NCBI GenBank assembly: GCA_026126105.1
Contig: JAHCJV010000048.1
Location: 1-42,114 of the forward strand
Reading direction: 5' to 3'
DNA length: 42,114 bases
Source: Enhydrobacter sp.
GTDB lineage: Bacteria; Pseudomonadota; Alphaproteobacteria; Reyranellales; Reyranellaceae
Shown: in pieces, positions 8,385-15,314 of the stretch
How positions within the stretch are numbered: position 1 is the stretch's first letter
How the letters are laid out: each line of letters starts with the position of its first letter
Position numbers and translations under genes: made by a program
The notes under the pieces: model-generated
Told to the model about the DNA's origin: nothing
Database searches by the model: none
The model's input: only the letters and a program-made list of their open reading frames with translations

Positions 8385-9401
8385 CTAGAGCGCGCGCAGG
8401 CAGTCCCGGAATTGCCCGGCCCCGCCGTCGTCGCGGGGCGGCGGCGGCGACGGCGGCAGCCCCGCCAGCGCCGCCAGACGCACCTCCTTGGGCGTGACCC
8501 CGAACTCGCGTCGAAATGCCCGGCTGAACCCCGAAGCGTCGGCGAAGCACAGCATCTCGGCAACGCGTCCGATGGAAAAATCGTGCGACGTGTCGCAGAG
8601 GATGGCGAAACTCTCGCTCAAGCGGCGACGCTGGATGTACAGCGCGACACCGCCCTGATCCTTGAGCAGGCGGTAGAGCTGCGAGCGCGAGGTGGCAGCC
8701 TCCCGACACAGTTTCGTCATGCCCAGCGATGGCGAATAGAGGTGGCGAGCCACTGCCCTGCGCACCCGTTGCATCAAGGTTGCCGCTATCGGCCGCTCCG
8801 CCCTTTCCACGGCGCAACTCGAGGACGTCAGGCAAGCCGCGAGCATGGCCTGCACCGCGCCCTTCAATCGGGAAGCCTCCTCGTCGGAAAGGGTCGGGAG
8901 ACTGGCCTTCACCATGCGCATGAAGTCCGCCAGGAGGGCGCCGCGTGGCCCGCCCAACGGGTTACCGACGGCGGCATCGAGAAAAGGCTCCGAGGCGGCG
9001 AAGGCGTCGCGCGACAGCAGAAACTGCATACGCGATTCGCCGACCTCTCGGCGGATGGACATCTCCTCGCCAAGCGACAGGAGGAACGGCACCCCGGCTG
9101 GTACACGGAACTGGCGATCGCGTGTCGTGACCTCGCTCGCGCTCTGATTGCTGAGTGTCATCACCCAGTGATCAACCGGGTTGCGGCGGACGAAGGGTTG
9201 ACTGCGAGTGACCGCAAGCGGCGGTGAGGCCACTTCGCTGATGGTCAAGCCGCCGATGATCCAGTTGGAATTGGCGGCCTCGAAACCGCCCGACACCGTG
9301 ACATCCGTCGTTGTCTCGAAGACCCCGCGGTACCAGTCTTGCCAGGAACCGAACTGATCGCCTTTGGGAAGGTCATGTGTCGTGAAGCGCGTAGTCAGCA
9401 T
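8385..9401 (-). CDS. AraC-family transcriptional regulator, paralogue of the convergent neighbour
   Basis: 338 aa. Same architecture as the neighbour at 7299-8351, with many identical blocks (REAATSRSQLYRLL, AEMLCFAD, RAFRREFGV, WYRGVFE, PVDHWVMTLS). The C-terminus is a proline-rich tail (PPSPPPPRDD) followed by GQFRDCLRAL, echoing GSFAACLRGA in the neighbour. Start ATG 9401. It lies 158 bp beyond the end of the Mrp operon, in the same direction; I see no strong terminator between them. Its sensor domain has diverged more than its DNA-binding domain, suggesting different ligands with related operators (inference). Confidence 0.9.
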   Translation of the reverse strand: MLTTRFTTHDLPKGDQFGSWQDWYRGVFETTTDVTVSGGFEAANSNWIIGGLTISEVASPPLAVTRSQPFVRRNPVDHWVMTLSNQSASEVTTRDRQFRVPAGVPFLLSLGEEMSIRREVGESRMQFLLSRDAFAASEPFLDAAVGNPLGGPRGALLADFMRMVKASLPTLSDEEASRLKGAVQAMLAACLTSSSCAVERAERPIAATLMQRVRRAVARHLYSPSLGMTKLCREAATSRSQLYRLLKDQGGVALYIQRRRLSESFAILCDTSHDFSIGRVAEMLCFADASGFSRAFRREFGVTPKEVRLAALAGLPPSPPPPRDDGGAGQFRDCLRAL

Positions 9402-9559
9402 GAGACGCCTCGGTCATCCGGTGCTTCGCGGATGACGGCCCATAGTCCATCGCACGCTCGCGGAAAAGGCTACGCTGCGCTTCGGACCCAGATTGAGACG
9501 ACCGGTATGACGCTGGGATTCTCGATCCGGCAATGCGCGCCTGGCGGACCGGAAGGTGG

Positions 9560-11188
9560 TCAGCCTCGCAATGCCGTGGCAGCCGCAAGCACGACGACGA
9601 TCGCCAGCAGCGATACGCCCGCCACCACCCAGGTGCGCGAGCGCAGATCGAACCACACCGCGGCATCACCGAGCCGGTGCAGCGAGCCGAAGGCCGCCTC
9701 CAGCGTCGTCAACCAGTCTCCCGCAGGGATGCGGGGCAGGCGATCGAACCAGTGCCGGAAGGCGAACCAAAGGCCGACTCCCGCTGCGACTGGCCAGGCC
9801 GCGGCCAACAGGGCTGCCGGCGCCAGCGCAGTTCCCGGGCCGTCTGCAACGATGCCGAACAGCAGCCAGGGCAGGCCCACGGCCGCGACAACCGTCGCGC
9901 GCCACGCCCACCGGCCGGCAGCACCCGGCACGGATTCCGGGCGGCCCGCTTCGCGCGCCAGCAGCGCGAGAAAATGCATCATCAGCAGAGTCGTGCCGAC
10001 GGTCGAGGCCAGCATCAATCCGCCCACCAGGCCATCGCCGAGCGCCGACTTGGCGACCTGCTTGGCCAACGCCCCGCCGGTCAGCGGCAGCCCGCCGAGA
10101 CCAAGCGCCAGAACCGTGGCCGCCGCGATGGTCGCGCGTCCGCGGTCCCCGGTCCGCCCCGCCATCACGCCGATGGCCAGGAAAAGGCCGCCCTTGGCCA
10201 GCGCGTGGTTGGCCCCGTAAAAGGCCGCGTCGAGGCGTACAGTGGCATCCGTGGCGGCCCATCCCATGCCGAGGAGGGCCGCAACGACACCCATCTGACT
10301 GATGCTGGAATAGGCCAGCACGGTTCGCGGGCTGGCCTGCGTGAGCCCGACCGCTACGCCGTAGAAGGCGGAGGCCAGTCCCACGAGCACCAATGCCGGG
10401 GCCAGGCCCGCGTCGTCGAACGGCAGGAAACGCAGCAACCCGATCACGCCCGCCTTGACCGCCGCCCCGCTCAAGGCTGCGGCTGCCGGTATGGGCGCCG
10501 CCGTATAGGTCGGGGGCATCCATACATGCATCGGAACCGCTCCCATCTTGAACAGGAGGCCGCCAGCGGTGAAAGCGATTGCGGCAGTGCGCCAGGGAGA
10601 CGTCGGCAAGGCCGCCATGACGTCAACGATGTGCAGGCTTCCGGTCGGCATGCCGGCTGCCAGCAGCGCGAAGCCAAGCAGCAGCAAGGCCTCGCCCGAC
10701 ACGGCGAAGGCGATGTAGACGGCGCCGGCGCGCCGGGCGGCGGCCGTATCGTCGTGCACGATCAGGCCGTAGGCAGGCAAGCTGACCAGCGCGAAGAAGA
10801 AATAGAAGCCGGGCAGGTCGGCGACGGCGAAGATGCCGAGGCTGCCGGTCATCGTCAGCAGCCAGCAGACGACGAAGCGCAGGCGCCCGTCGCCTTGGCG
10901 CTGCCATCCGGCGACCCACAGCCCGGCGAAGCTCCAGAGCAGCGCAGCTGCGCCGAGCAGCAGGGCCCCCGGCGTGTCCAGCCGCAGGCTGAGCCGCAGC
11001 GAAGGCAGGTCGACGGCCAGCTCGGGCCCGGACAGAACCAGCACCGCAGCGGCCAGGGCGGGCAGCGGCGCCAGCGCCAGGAGCGCCGGGACGATCGGCC
11101 GCGCCGGGCGCATCAGGCACAGAGCGAGCAGCGCCAACGGCGCCGCCATCGCTCCCACCAGCAGCCCCCCGGCCAGCATGCCGCTCAT
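9560..11188 (-). CDS. Mrp/NuoM-like antiporter subunit (second MrpD-type), last gene of the Mrp operon
   Basis: 542 aa, ~14 membrane segments, Proton_antipo_M fold. The TM7 region keeps the proton-channel lysine (GGLLFKMGAVPMHVWMPP), and later GANHALAKGGLFLAIG is typical. In TM5 the family has an essential glutamate (ALEML in the upstream MrpD), but here the aligned stretch is DLPGFYFFFALVSLPAYGL, with no acidic residue inside the membrane. It may therefore be a structural or altered-specificity subunit standing in for MrpA. It lacks the long MrpA C-terminal extension, whose DUF4040 part is found in the mrpB-like gene. The start ATG 11188 overlaps the MrpD stop (ATGA). Confidence 0.88.
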   Translation of the reverse strand: MSGMLAGGLLVGAMAAPLALLALCLMRPARPIVPALLALAPLPALAAAVLVLSGPELAVDLPSLRLSLRLDTPGALLLGAAALLWSFAGLWVAGWQRQGDGRLRFVVCWLLTMTGSLGIFAVADLPGFYFFFALVSLPAYGLIVHDDTAAARRAGAVYIAFAVSGEALLLLGFALLAAGMPTGSLHIVDVMAALPTSPWRTAAIAFTAGGLLFKMGAVPMHVWMPPTYTAAPIPAAAALSGAAVKAGVIGLLRFLPFDDAGLAPALVLVGLASAFYGVAVGLTQASPRTVLAYSSISQMGVVAALLGMGWAATDATVRLDAAFYGANHALAKGGLFLAIGVMAGRTGDRGRATIAAATVLALGLGGLPLTGGALAKQVAKSALGDGLVGGLMLASTVGTTLLMMHFLALLAREAGRPESVPGAAGRWAWRATVVAAVGLPWLLFGIVADGPGTALAPAALLAAAWPVAAGVGLWFAFRHWFDRLPRIPAGDWLTTLEAAFGSLHRLGDAAVWFDLRSRTWVVAGVSLLAIVVVLAAATALRG

Positions 11189-12684
11189 GGCACCGCTCGC
11201 CCGATCTGCAGCAGGTCCAACAGGCTCGACGGCGCGAAGCCCAGCAGAACGGCGGCCGCGGCCAGCGCCAGGGCAATCGCCTCCCGGGCGCGGCCAATGC
11301 CCGTCCGGACGACGAGGTTTCCGCCCGCCAGTGCGGGCGCGACGATGCGGAAGACATAGCCACCGGCGAGAAGGCCGCCTGCCAGCACGACCGCGGCGTA
11401 GATCCATTGACCGCTCTGCACCGACGCTTGCAGCAGCAGCCACTTGGCTACGAAGCCACCGCTCGGCGGCAGGCCCATCAGCGACAGGCCACCGAGACCG
11501 AGGGCGAGCACCGTCATGGGCATGGCCCGTCCCAGGCCGCGCAGCCCGGCCAGCCGGTCATGCCCGATGGCTTCGGCGACCAGGCCGGCCGCGAGGAACA
11601 TGCCGGCCTTGGCGAGCGCATGCGAGAGCGCCTGCATGACCCCGGCGGCCCAGGCGTCGGCGCTCCAGGGATGAGCGCCGGCGGCCAACGGAAACATCAG
11701 GAAAAGGTAGCCGAGTTGCGCCAGGGTGGAATAGGCGATGAGTAGCTTCAGCCGCGCCTGGCACAACGCCACCGCGCCCGCGACCAGGACGGCGCTGCTG
11801 CCCAAGGCTCCCAGCATGGCCATCGCCGCCCCGTCAGCCAACCCCGGAAGGACGCCGAACCACAGGCGCACGATCAGAAAGAACGATGCCTTGACCACCA
11901 GGGCCGACAGCACGGCACTGGCTGGTGCCGGCGCGTTGGCATGGGCCGGTGGCAGCCAAAGATGCAGCGGGAACAGCGCCGTCTTGGCAAGCAGCCCAGC
12001 CGTCATCAGACCGGCTGCGACAGCGACGACCGGTCCCGTCCCCGATGAACCACGCAGCCGTTCGGCGAGCAGGACGATGTCGAGCGTGCCGCTGACACCA
12101 TAAAGAAGGGCCACCCCGAGCAAGTAGAGGACTGAGCCGAGCAGCGCGAACATGAGGTAGCGCAAGGCAGCTTGCAGGGTGCGGGCGCTGCCTTCGAGAC
12201 AGACCAGCGGCACCGCGGCAAAGGTCAGCATCTCGAGCGCGACGTAGAGGTTGAAGAGGTCACCGCCAAGGAAAACCACGGCCAGACCGGCCCATAGCCC
12301 CTGCAGCAACGTCCAGAAGGCGAGCGGCGCGCGCGCCTCGAGCAGTGCAGGCGGCGTGGCGAACGGGTTCCGGCCCGCGGTGCCGGCTGCGGCGATGACC
12401 AAGGCCGTGGTGACCAGCATCACCGCCGAGAAGCCGTCGGCGCGCAAGGCTATGCCGAGGGGCGGCGTCCAGGCGCCCACGATGTAGACCAGCGGCCCGC
12501 CCTGCCGCCAGACCTCGAGGGCGATGACGAGTGCCAATCCGAGCCCGACCGGCATCACCGCGAGCGCGATGCGCTCGGCGTGGCGACCGCCGGCAACGAA
12601 CGACAGCACCATCCCAACGACCGGTACGATGACGGCGAGGACCAGCAGGTAACCCGCCGGGCTGGTCGAGAGCGCCGGCGTCAT
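11185..12684 (-). CDS. mrpD: Na+/H+ antiporter subunit MrpD/MnhD
   Basis: 499 aa, a standard MrpD length, with about 14 transmembrane helices. The TM5 glutamate (FNLYVALEMLTF) and TM7 lysine (GLLAKTALFPLHLWLPPAHA) that define proton-translocating antiporter-like subunits are both present, as is the HALAKAGMFLAAG helix. In Mrp complexes MrpD is one of the two large subunits related to complex I NuoL/M/N and carries the ion/proton path. Its start ATG 12684 overlaps the mrpC stop, and its own stop overlaps the next start, so the gene is embedded in a tightly coupled operon. Confidence 0.94.
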   Translation of the reverse strand: MTPALSTSPAGYLLVLAVIVPVVGMVLSFVAGGRHAERIALAVMPVGLGLALVIALEVWRQGGPLVYIVGAWTPPLGIALRADGFSAVMLVTTALVIAAAGTAGRNPFATPPALLEARAPLAFWTLLQGLWAGLAVVFLGGDLFNLYVALEMLTFAAVPLVCLEGSARTLQAALRYLMFALLGSVLYLLGVALLYGVSGTLDIVLLAERLRGSSGTGPVVAVAAGLMTAGLLAKTALFPLHLWLPPAHANAPAPASAVLSALVVKASFFLIVRLWFGVLPGLADGAAMAMLGALGSSAVLVAGAVALCQARLKLLIAYSTLAQLGYLFLMFPLAAGAHPWSADAWAAGVMQALSHALAKAGMFLAAGLVAEAIGHDRLAGLRGLGRAMPMTVLALGLGGLSLMGLPPSGGFVAKWLLLQASVQSGQWIYAAVVLAGGLLAGGYVFRIVAPALAGGNLVVRTGIGRAREAIALALAAAAVLLGFAPSSLLDLLQIGRAVP

Positions 12685-13022
12685 TTGCCGGCCTCATCAC
12701 CCTCTTCCGGAGACTGTTCGCCGGGCGCGAGGGTCGGCTGGCCGCCGGTCTCGACCAAACGCAGGATCAGGCCGATCGCCAGGGCGGTCGCGGCGAATGC
12801 CACGACGATGCCCGTGATCACCATCGCCTGGGGCACCGGGTCGGCGGCGAAGCCTGCAGCCGCCCCCTTGCGCGCGACGATGCCGAAGACCAGGAAGATG
12901 CCGCTGCCGAGCAGGTTGAAGGCGAGGACCTTGCGCAGGGGATGGGGATGCACGAGCAGGCCATACAACCCGAGGCCGATCAGCATCGCGCCGGTCAGGC
13001 CGGCCAGCGTCCCCGCCGTCAT
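12681..13022 (-). CDS. mrpC: Na+/H+ antiporter subunit MrpC/MnhC (NuoK-like)
   Basis: 113 aa with three hydrophobic helices and a short acidic tail (PGEQSPEEGDEAGK). The blocks MLIGLGLYGLL, LLGSGIFLVFG and VPQAMVITGIVVAFAATAL match the MrpC/NuoK family. The DPVPQAMVITGIVV segment is the clearest signature. It is a small core subunit packed against MrpD. The start ATG 13022 overlaps the preceding stop by ATGA, and the stop overlaps mrpD in the same way. Confidence 0.93.
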   Translation of the reverse strand: MTAGTLAGLTGAMLIGLGLYGLLVHPHPLRKVLAFNLLGSGIFLVFGIVARKGAAAGFAADPVPQAMVITGIVVAFAATALAIGLILRLVETGGQPTLAPGEQSPEEGDEAGK

Positions 13023-13978
13023 GGCGTATCGCGACCGGCGGGCGGCCGTTGCGGCGGCCCGATGACCAGCAGCGGCAGCGTCGCGGCGATCGACAGCACC
13101 ATGAAGGCTTCGACAACGAGGATCAGAGGCTTCGCCCAGCCCGCCGGCCAGGCGAGAAATCCCGCGGCGATCGCAAAACCCAGGCTGCCGGCGAGAATGA
13201 ACGTCGCCGGACCGGCGACGATGACGATGCGGAGCCAGCGGCTGGCGACGGCCGGGGCCTTGACCAGACCGGTCATGACGACGAGCAGCGCCATGGCGGC
13301 GAGCAGTGCGCCTCCCTGGAAGGCGCCCCCGGGCTGGTCGGCGCCCGCCCAGGCGATATGGATCCCCACGACTATGCCGATCGGCGGCAGCAGCCGGGTG
13401 AGCAGACCGAGTGCGCCGTCGGCCGGCCCTCGCGACAGTGGCCCTGCGCGGCCGCCCCAGGCGCGATCGTCGGCCAGCGACCACACCGCGATCACGGCCA
13501 TGATCAGCACACCCTTCTCGAGCATCGTGTCGAAGGCGCGGTAGGCCATCAGAACGGCGGTGACAGGATTACCGAGACCGGTCGATGCCAAATGCCCGGC
13601 TGCTGCCGGCGCCAGGCTCGCAACGATGTCCACCGGCGCGAGGATCACCGCGGCGAGCGCGCCTGTGACGACCAGGCAGAGAAGCGCGGCAGCGATCCGC
13701 GTGGCCGTGCGGAGAGACGCGTCCGCACCGGATTGACTGGTCCGCCGCAGGCGCACCGCGGCCGTCATCAGCAGGACCCCCGTCACGCCGCTGCCGATCG
13801 CCGCTTCCGTCAGCGCCACGTCCGGGGCGGACAGCCGCAGCCAGACGAGCGACAGCATCAGGCCGTAAGCCACGTAGCCGACCGCCGCCGCGAAGGAATC
13901 GCGGGCGGCAATCGTCCAGCCGGCAACGGCGAGGACGACGAGCGCCAGGGCGATATCGAGAATGTCGATCAGGCTCAT
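13019..13978 (-). CDS. mrpB: DUF4040-MnhB fusion subunit of Mrp antiporter
   Basis: 319 aa. The N-terminal ~80 residues are a DUF4040/MbhD-like unit (LSAPDVALTEAAIGSGVTGVLL), normally the C-terminal part of MrpA. The C-terminal half is a MnhB domain (LLPPIGIVVGIHIAWAGADQ, PGGAFQGGALLAA), with a middle segment (VTAVLMAYRAFDTMLEKGVL) matching the MrpA/MbhE-type linker. In canonical Mrp operons these domains are split between MrpA and MrpB. Here they are fused, and the large MrpA antiporter half is absent from the 5' end of the set. The start ATG 13978 overlaps the mrpG stop. Confidence 0.9.
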   Translation of the reverse strand: MSLIDILDIALALVVLAVAGWTIAARDSFAAAVGYVAYGLMLSLVWLRLSAPDVALTEAAIGSGVTGVLLMTAAVRLRRTSQSGADASLRTATRIAAALLCLVVTGALAAVILAPVDIVASLAPAAAGHLASTGLGNPVTAVLMAYRAFDTMLEKGVLIMAVIAVWSLADDRAWGGRAGPLSRGPADGALGLLTRLLPPIGIVVGIHIAWAGADQPGGAFQGGALLAAMALLVVMTGLVKAPAVASRWLRIVIVAGPATFILAGSLGFAIAAGFLAWPAGWAKPLILVVEAFMVLSIAATLPLLVIGPPQRPPAGRDTP

Positions 13979-14271
13979 GGCCGAGGCCCGTCCCGGCGGC
14001 GCAGCGCCGCCGCCACGACCTGGGCCACGGTCACGCCGGACAACTGCACGAGCCCCCAGACGGCGACCAGCTTCAAAGCCGCCAGGACGCTGCCCGCCTG
14101 AGGCAAGAGTCCAAGCACGATCAGGCCAAGGCCAAGGTTGTCGGCCTTGGTGAGCGCATGCAGGCGACTCAGCGAATCGGGAAGGCGCAGAAGCCCGACG
14201 GTACCTGCCAGGAAAAACAAGGCACCGGCGCAAACCGCGACAACCGTCACGATGTCGGCGAGGAGGCTCAT
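13975..14271 (-). CDS. mrpG: Na+/H+ antiporter subunit MrpG/MnhG
   Basis: 98 aa with three helices. GTVGLLRLPDSLSRLHALTKADNLGLGLI is the hallmark of MnhG/PhaG (quoted here only in part: LRLPDSLSRLHALTKAD). It is a small accessory subunit needed for assembly and activity in characterised Mrp complexes. Start ATG 14271 lies after an AGGAG-poor junction but overlaps the mrpF stop as ATGA, so translation is probably coupled. Confidence 0.93.
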   Translation of the reverse strand: MSLLADIVTVVAVCAGALFFLAGTVGLLRLPDSLSRLHALTKADNLGLGLIVLGLLPQAGSVLAALKLVAVWGLVQLSGVTVAQVVAAALRRRDGPRP

Positions 14272-14546
14272 GGGGCGCCTGGCCCGTCGCCGTCGCTCGC
14301 GTCGAGACCAGTGACGAAGGCCACCGAGGCGAAGGCGGCGAGCAACGCCAGACCCAGGGCCAAGTCCTCGGCGCCTCCAGCTCCAGTGCCGGCAGCGACC
14401 AGCAGAAGCACGGCGATGCCGCCGGTGCCGAGCAATTGGGTCGCCAGTGTCCGGTCGACATCGTCGGGTCCGCGCAGGATGCGCCACAGACCGACCACCA
14501 CCGTCAGCAGGACGAACCCGGCAATGACCGCCAGGAACTCACTCAT
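14268..14546 (-). CDS. mrpF: Na+/H+ antiporter subunit MrpF/MnhF
   Basis: 92 aa, three helices. The motif WRILRGPDDVDRTLATQLLG matches the MrpF signature (RGP--DR--A). I chose ATG 14546 over an upstream alternative because it gives the family length and an 8-nt overlap with the end of mrpE. In the antiporter it is a small membrane subunit, reported in other systems to matter for assembly and cholate efflux; that role is family knowledge, not visible here. Confidence 0.93.
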   Translation of the reverse strand: MSEFLAVIAGFVLLTVVVGLWRILRGPDDVDRTLATQLLGTGGIAVLLLVAAGTGAGGAEDLALGLALLAAFASVAFVTGLDASDGDGPGAP

Positions 14547-15033
14547 CGGCCAACATCCGGCTGAACAGGGCTTCCTCGGCAGCGAACTCGGCGGCGATCG
14601 GACGCTCGACATCGAGCCCATGGACCAGCATCACACCGTTCTCGTCGAAGCCGGTCGGCAGCGTGCCGGGCAGCAGGCTGGCAAGCGCGCTGAACGCGTA
14701 CCGCCGGCCGTCCGCCGGCAGGGCCGTCCGATAGCGCGCGAAGCCCGGCCGCAGGACGAGCGACGGCCGCAGCACCAGGATCGCGACCTGGATCCCGGAT
14801 TGGGCCGTCTGCTTGAGGAGATTAACCGCGAAACGCAGCGTCGCTGCCGGCCGCAAGCGGAGGCCAGTCGGTGGCATCAGGCGAAGGCTGGCGGCTGTGG
14901 CCATACCCGCGGTGACGAGCCCAACCGGCAGATCCGCGGCGTTGTATCCCGCGATCATCAGCCAGAGACCGAAGAACAGCACGGCACGGACAAGCGCGGA
15001 ACGGCGCCACGCCGAAGCCTGGCGCGAGCTCAC
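14539..15033 (-). CDS. mrpE: Na+/H+ antiporter subunit MrpE/MnhE
   Basis: 164 aa from GTG 15033, chosen because GGAGG lies just upstream and because it overlaps the preceding stop as GTGA. N-terminal helices (LVRAVLFFGLWLMIAGYN) are followed by the MnhE-type membrane-associated part (FAVNLLKQTAQSGIQVAILV, SALASLLPGTLPTGFDENG, VLVHGLD-like MLVHGLD). MrpE leads the Mrp set here: E-F-G-(DUF4040-B)-C-D-D', the order seen in Mbh-like modules and in group-2 Mrp operons, unlike the A-to-G order of Bacillus. Confidence 0.92.
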   Translation of the reverse strand: MSSRQASAWRRSALVRAVLFFGLWLMIAGYNAADLPVGLVTAGMATAASLRLMPPTGLRLRPAATLRFAVNLLKQTAQSGIQVAILVLRPSLVLRPGFARYRTALPADGRRYAFSALASLLPGTLPTGFDENGVMLVHGLDVERPIAAEFAAEEALFSRMLADE

Positions 15034-15314
15034 CGCCTGCCTCCGCCCGCCGGCTCGCCCGCACCGCCGGGCCCGACAGGCGCACCGCTGTCCGTCCCCG
15101 GCGCCTGCTGCTCGAGGCGCGGCGCCGTCGAGAAGCGATTCGACTGGGGAACCGGCGTCGCGCGGTTGGCCGTGCCCAGCAAGGCATCGGTGCGCACCTC
15201 GGAAGCGTCGGATTCTGCGCGCCGGCCTTGCGCCAGCGACCGGCGCGACGCGGCGGTTGCGAGCCCGGCCGAGGCGAGGATCGCCAACGCCGGCGCGAGG
15301 GCTCGCCGTCTCAT
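15030..15314 (-). CDS. Small exported protein with a TAPxLEQQA segment, between RND and Mrp genes
   Basis: 94 aa. A basic N-terminus and hydrophobic core (MRRRALAPALAILASAGLAT) look like a Sec signal peptide ending near AAS/LAQ. The mature part is polar and low in complexity, with a Gly/Pro-rich tail. Residues 34-71 (including DALLGT, TPVPQSNRFSTAPRLEQQA) match residues 49-86 of the beta-barrel protein at 21733-22800 at about 23 of 38 positions. I know no characterised family. The start overlaps the RND pump stop (ATGA) and the stop overlaps mrpE (GTGA), so it is a genuine operon member. It may be a periplasmic linker or accessory factor (inference). Confidence 0.75.
   Translation of the reverse strand: MRRRALAPALAILASAGLATAASRRSLAQGRRAESDASEVRTDALLGTANRATPVPQSNRFSTAPRLEQQAPGTDSGAPVGPGGAGEPAGGGRR

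Noticed and set aside
9533..11359. 608-aa plus-strand frame opposite the last Mrp subunit
   Set aside because: Gln/Arg-rich antisense shadow; the opposite strand encodes a conserved 14-helix antiporter subunit.
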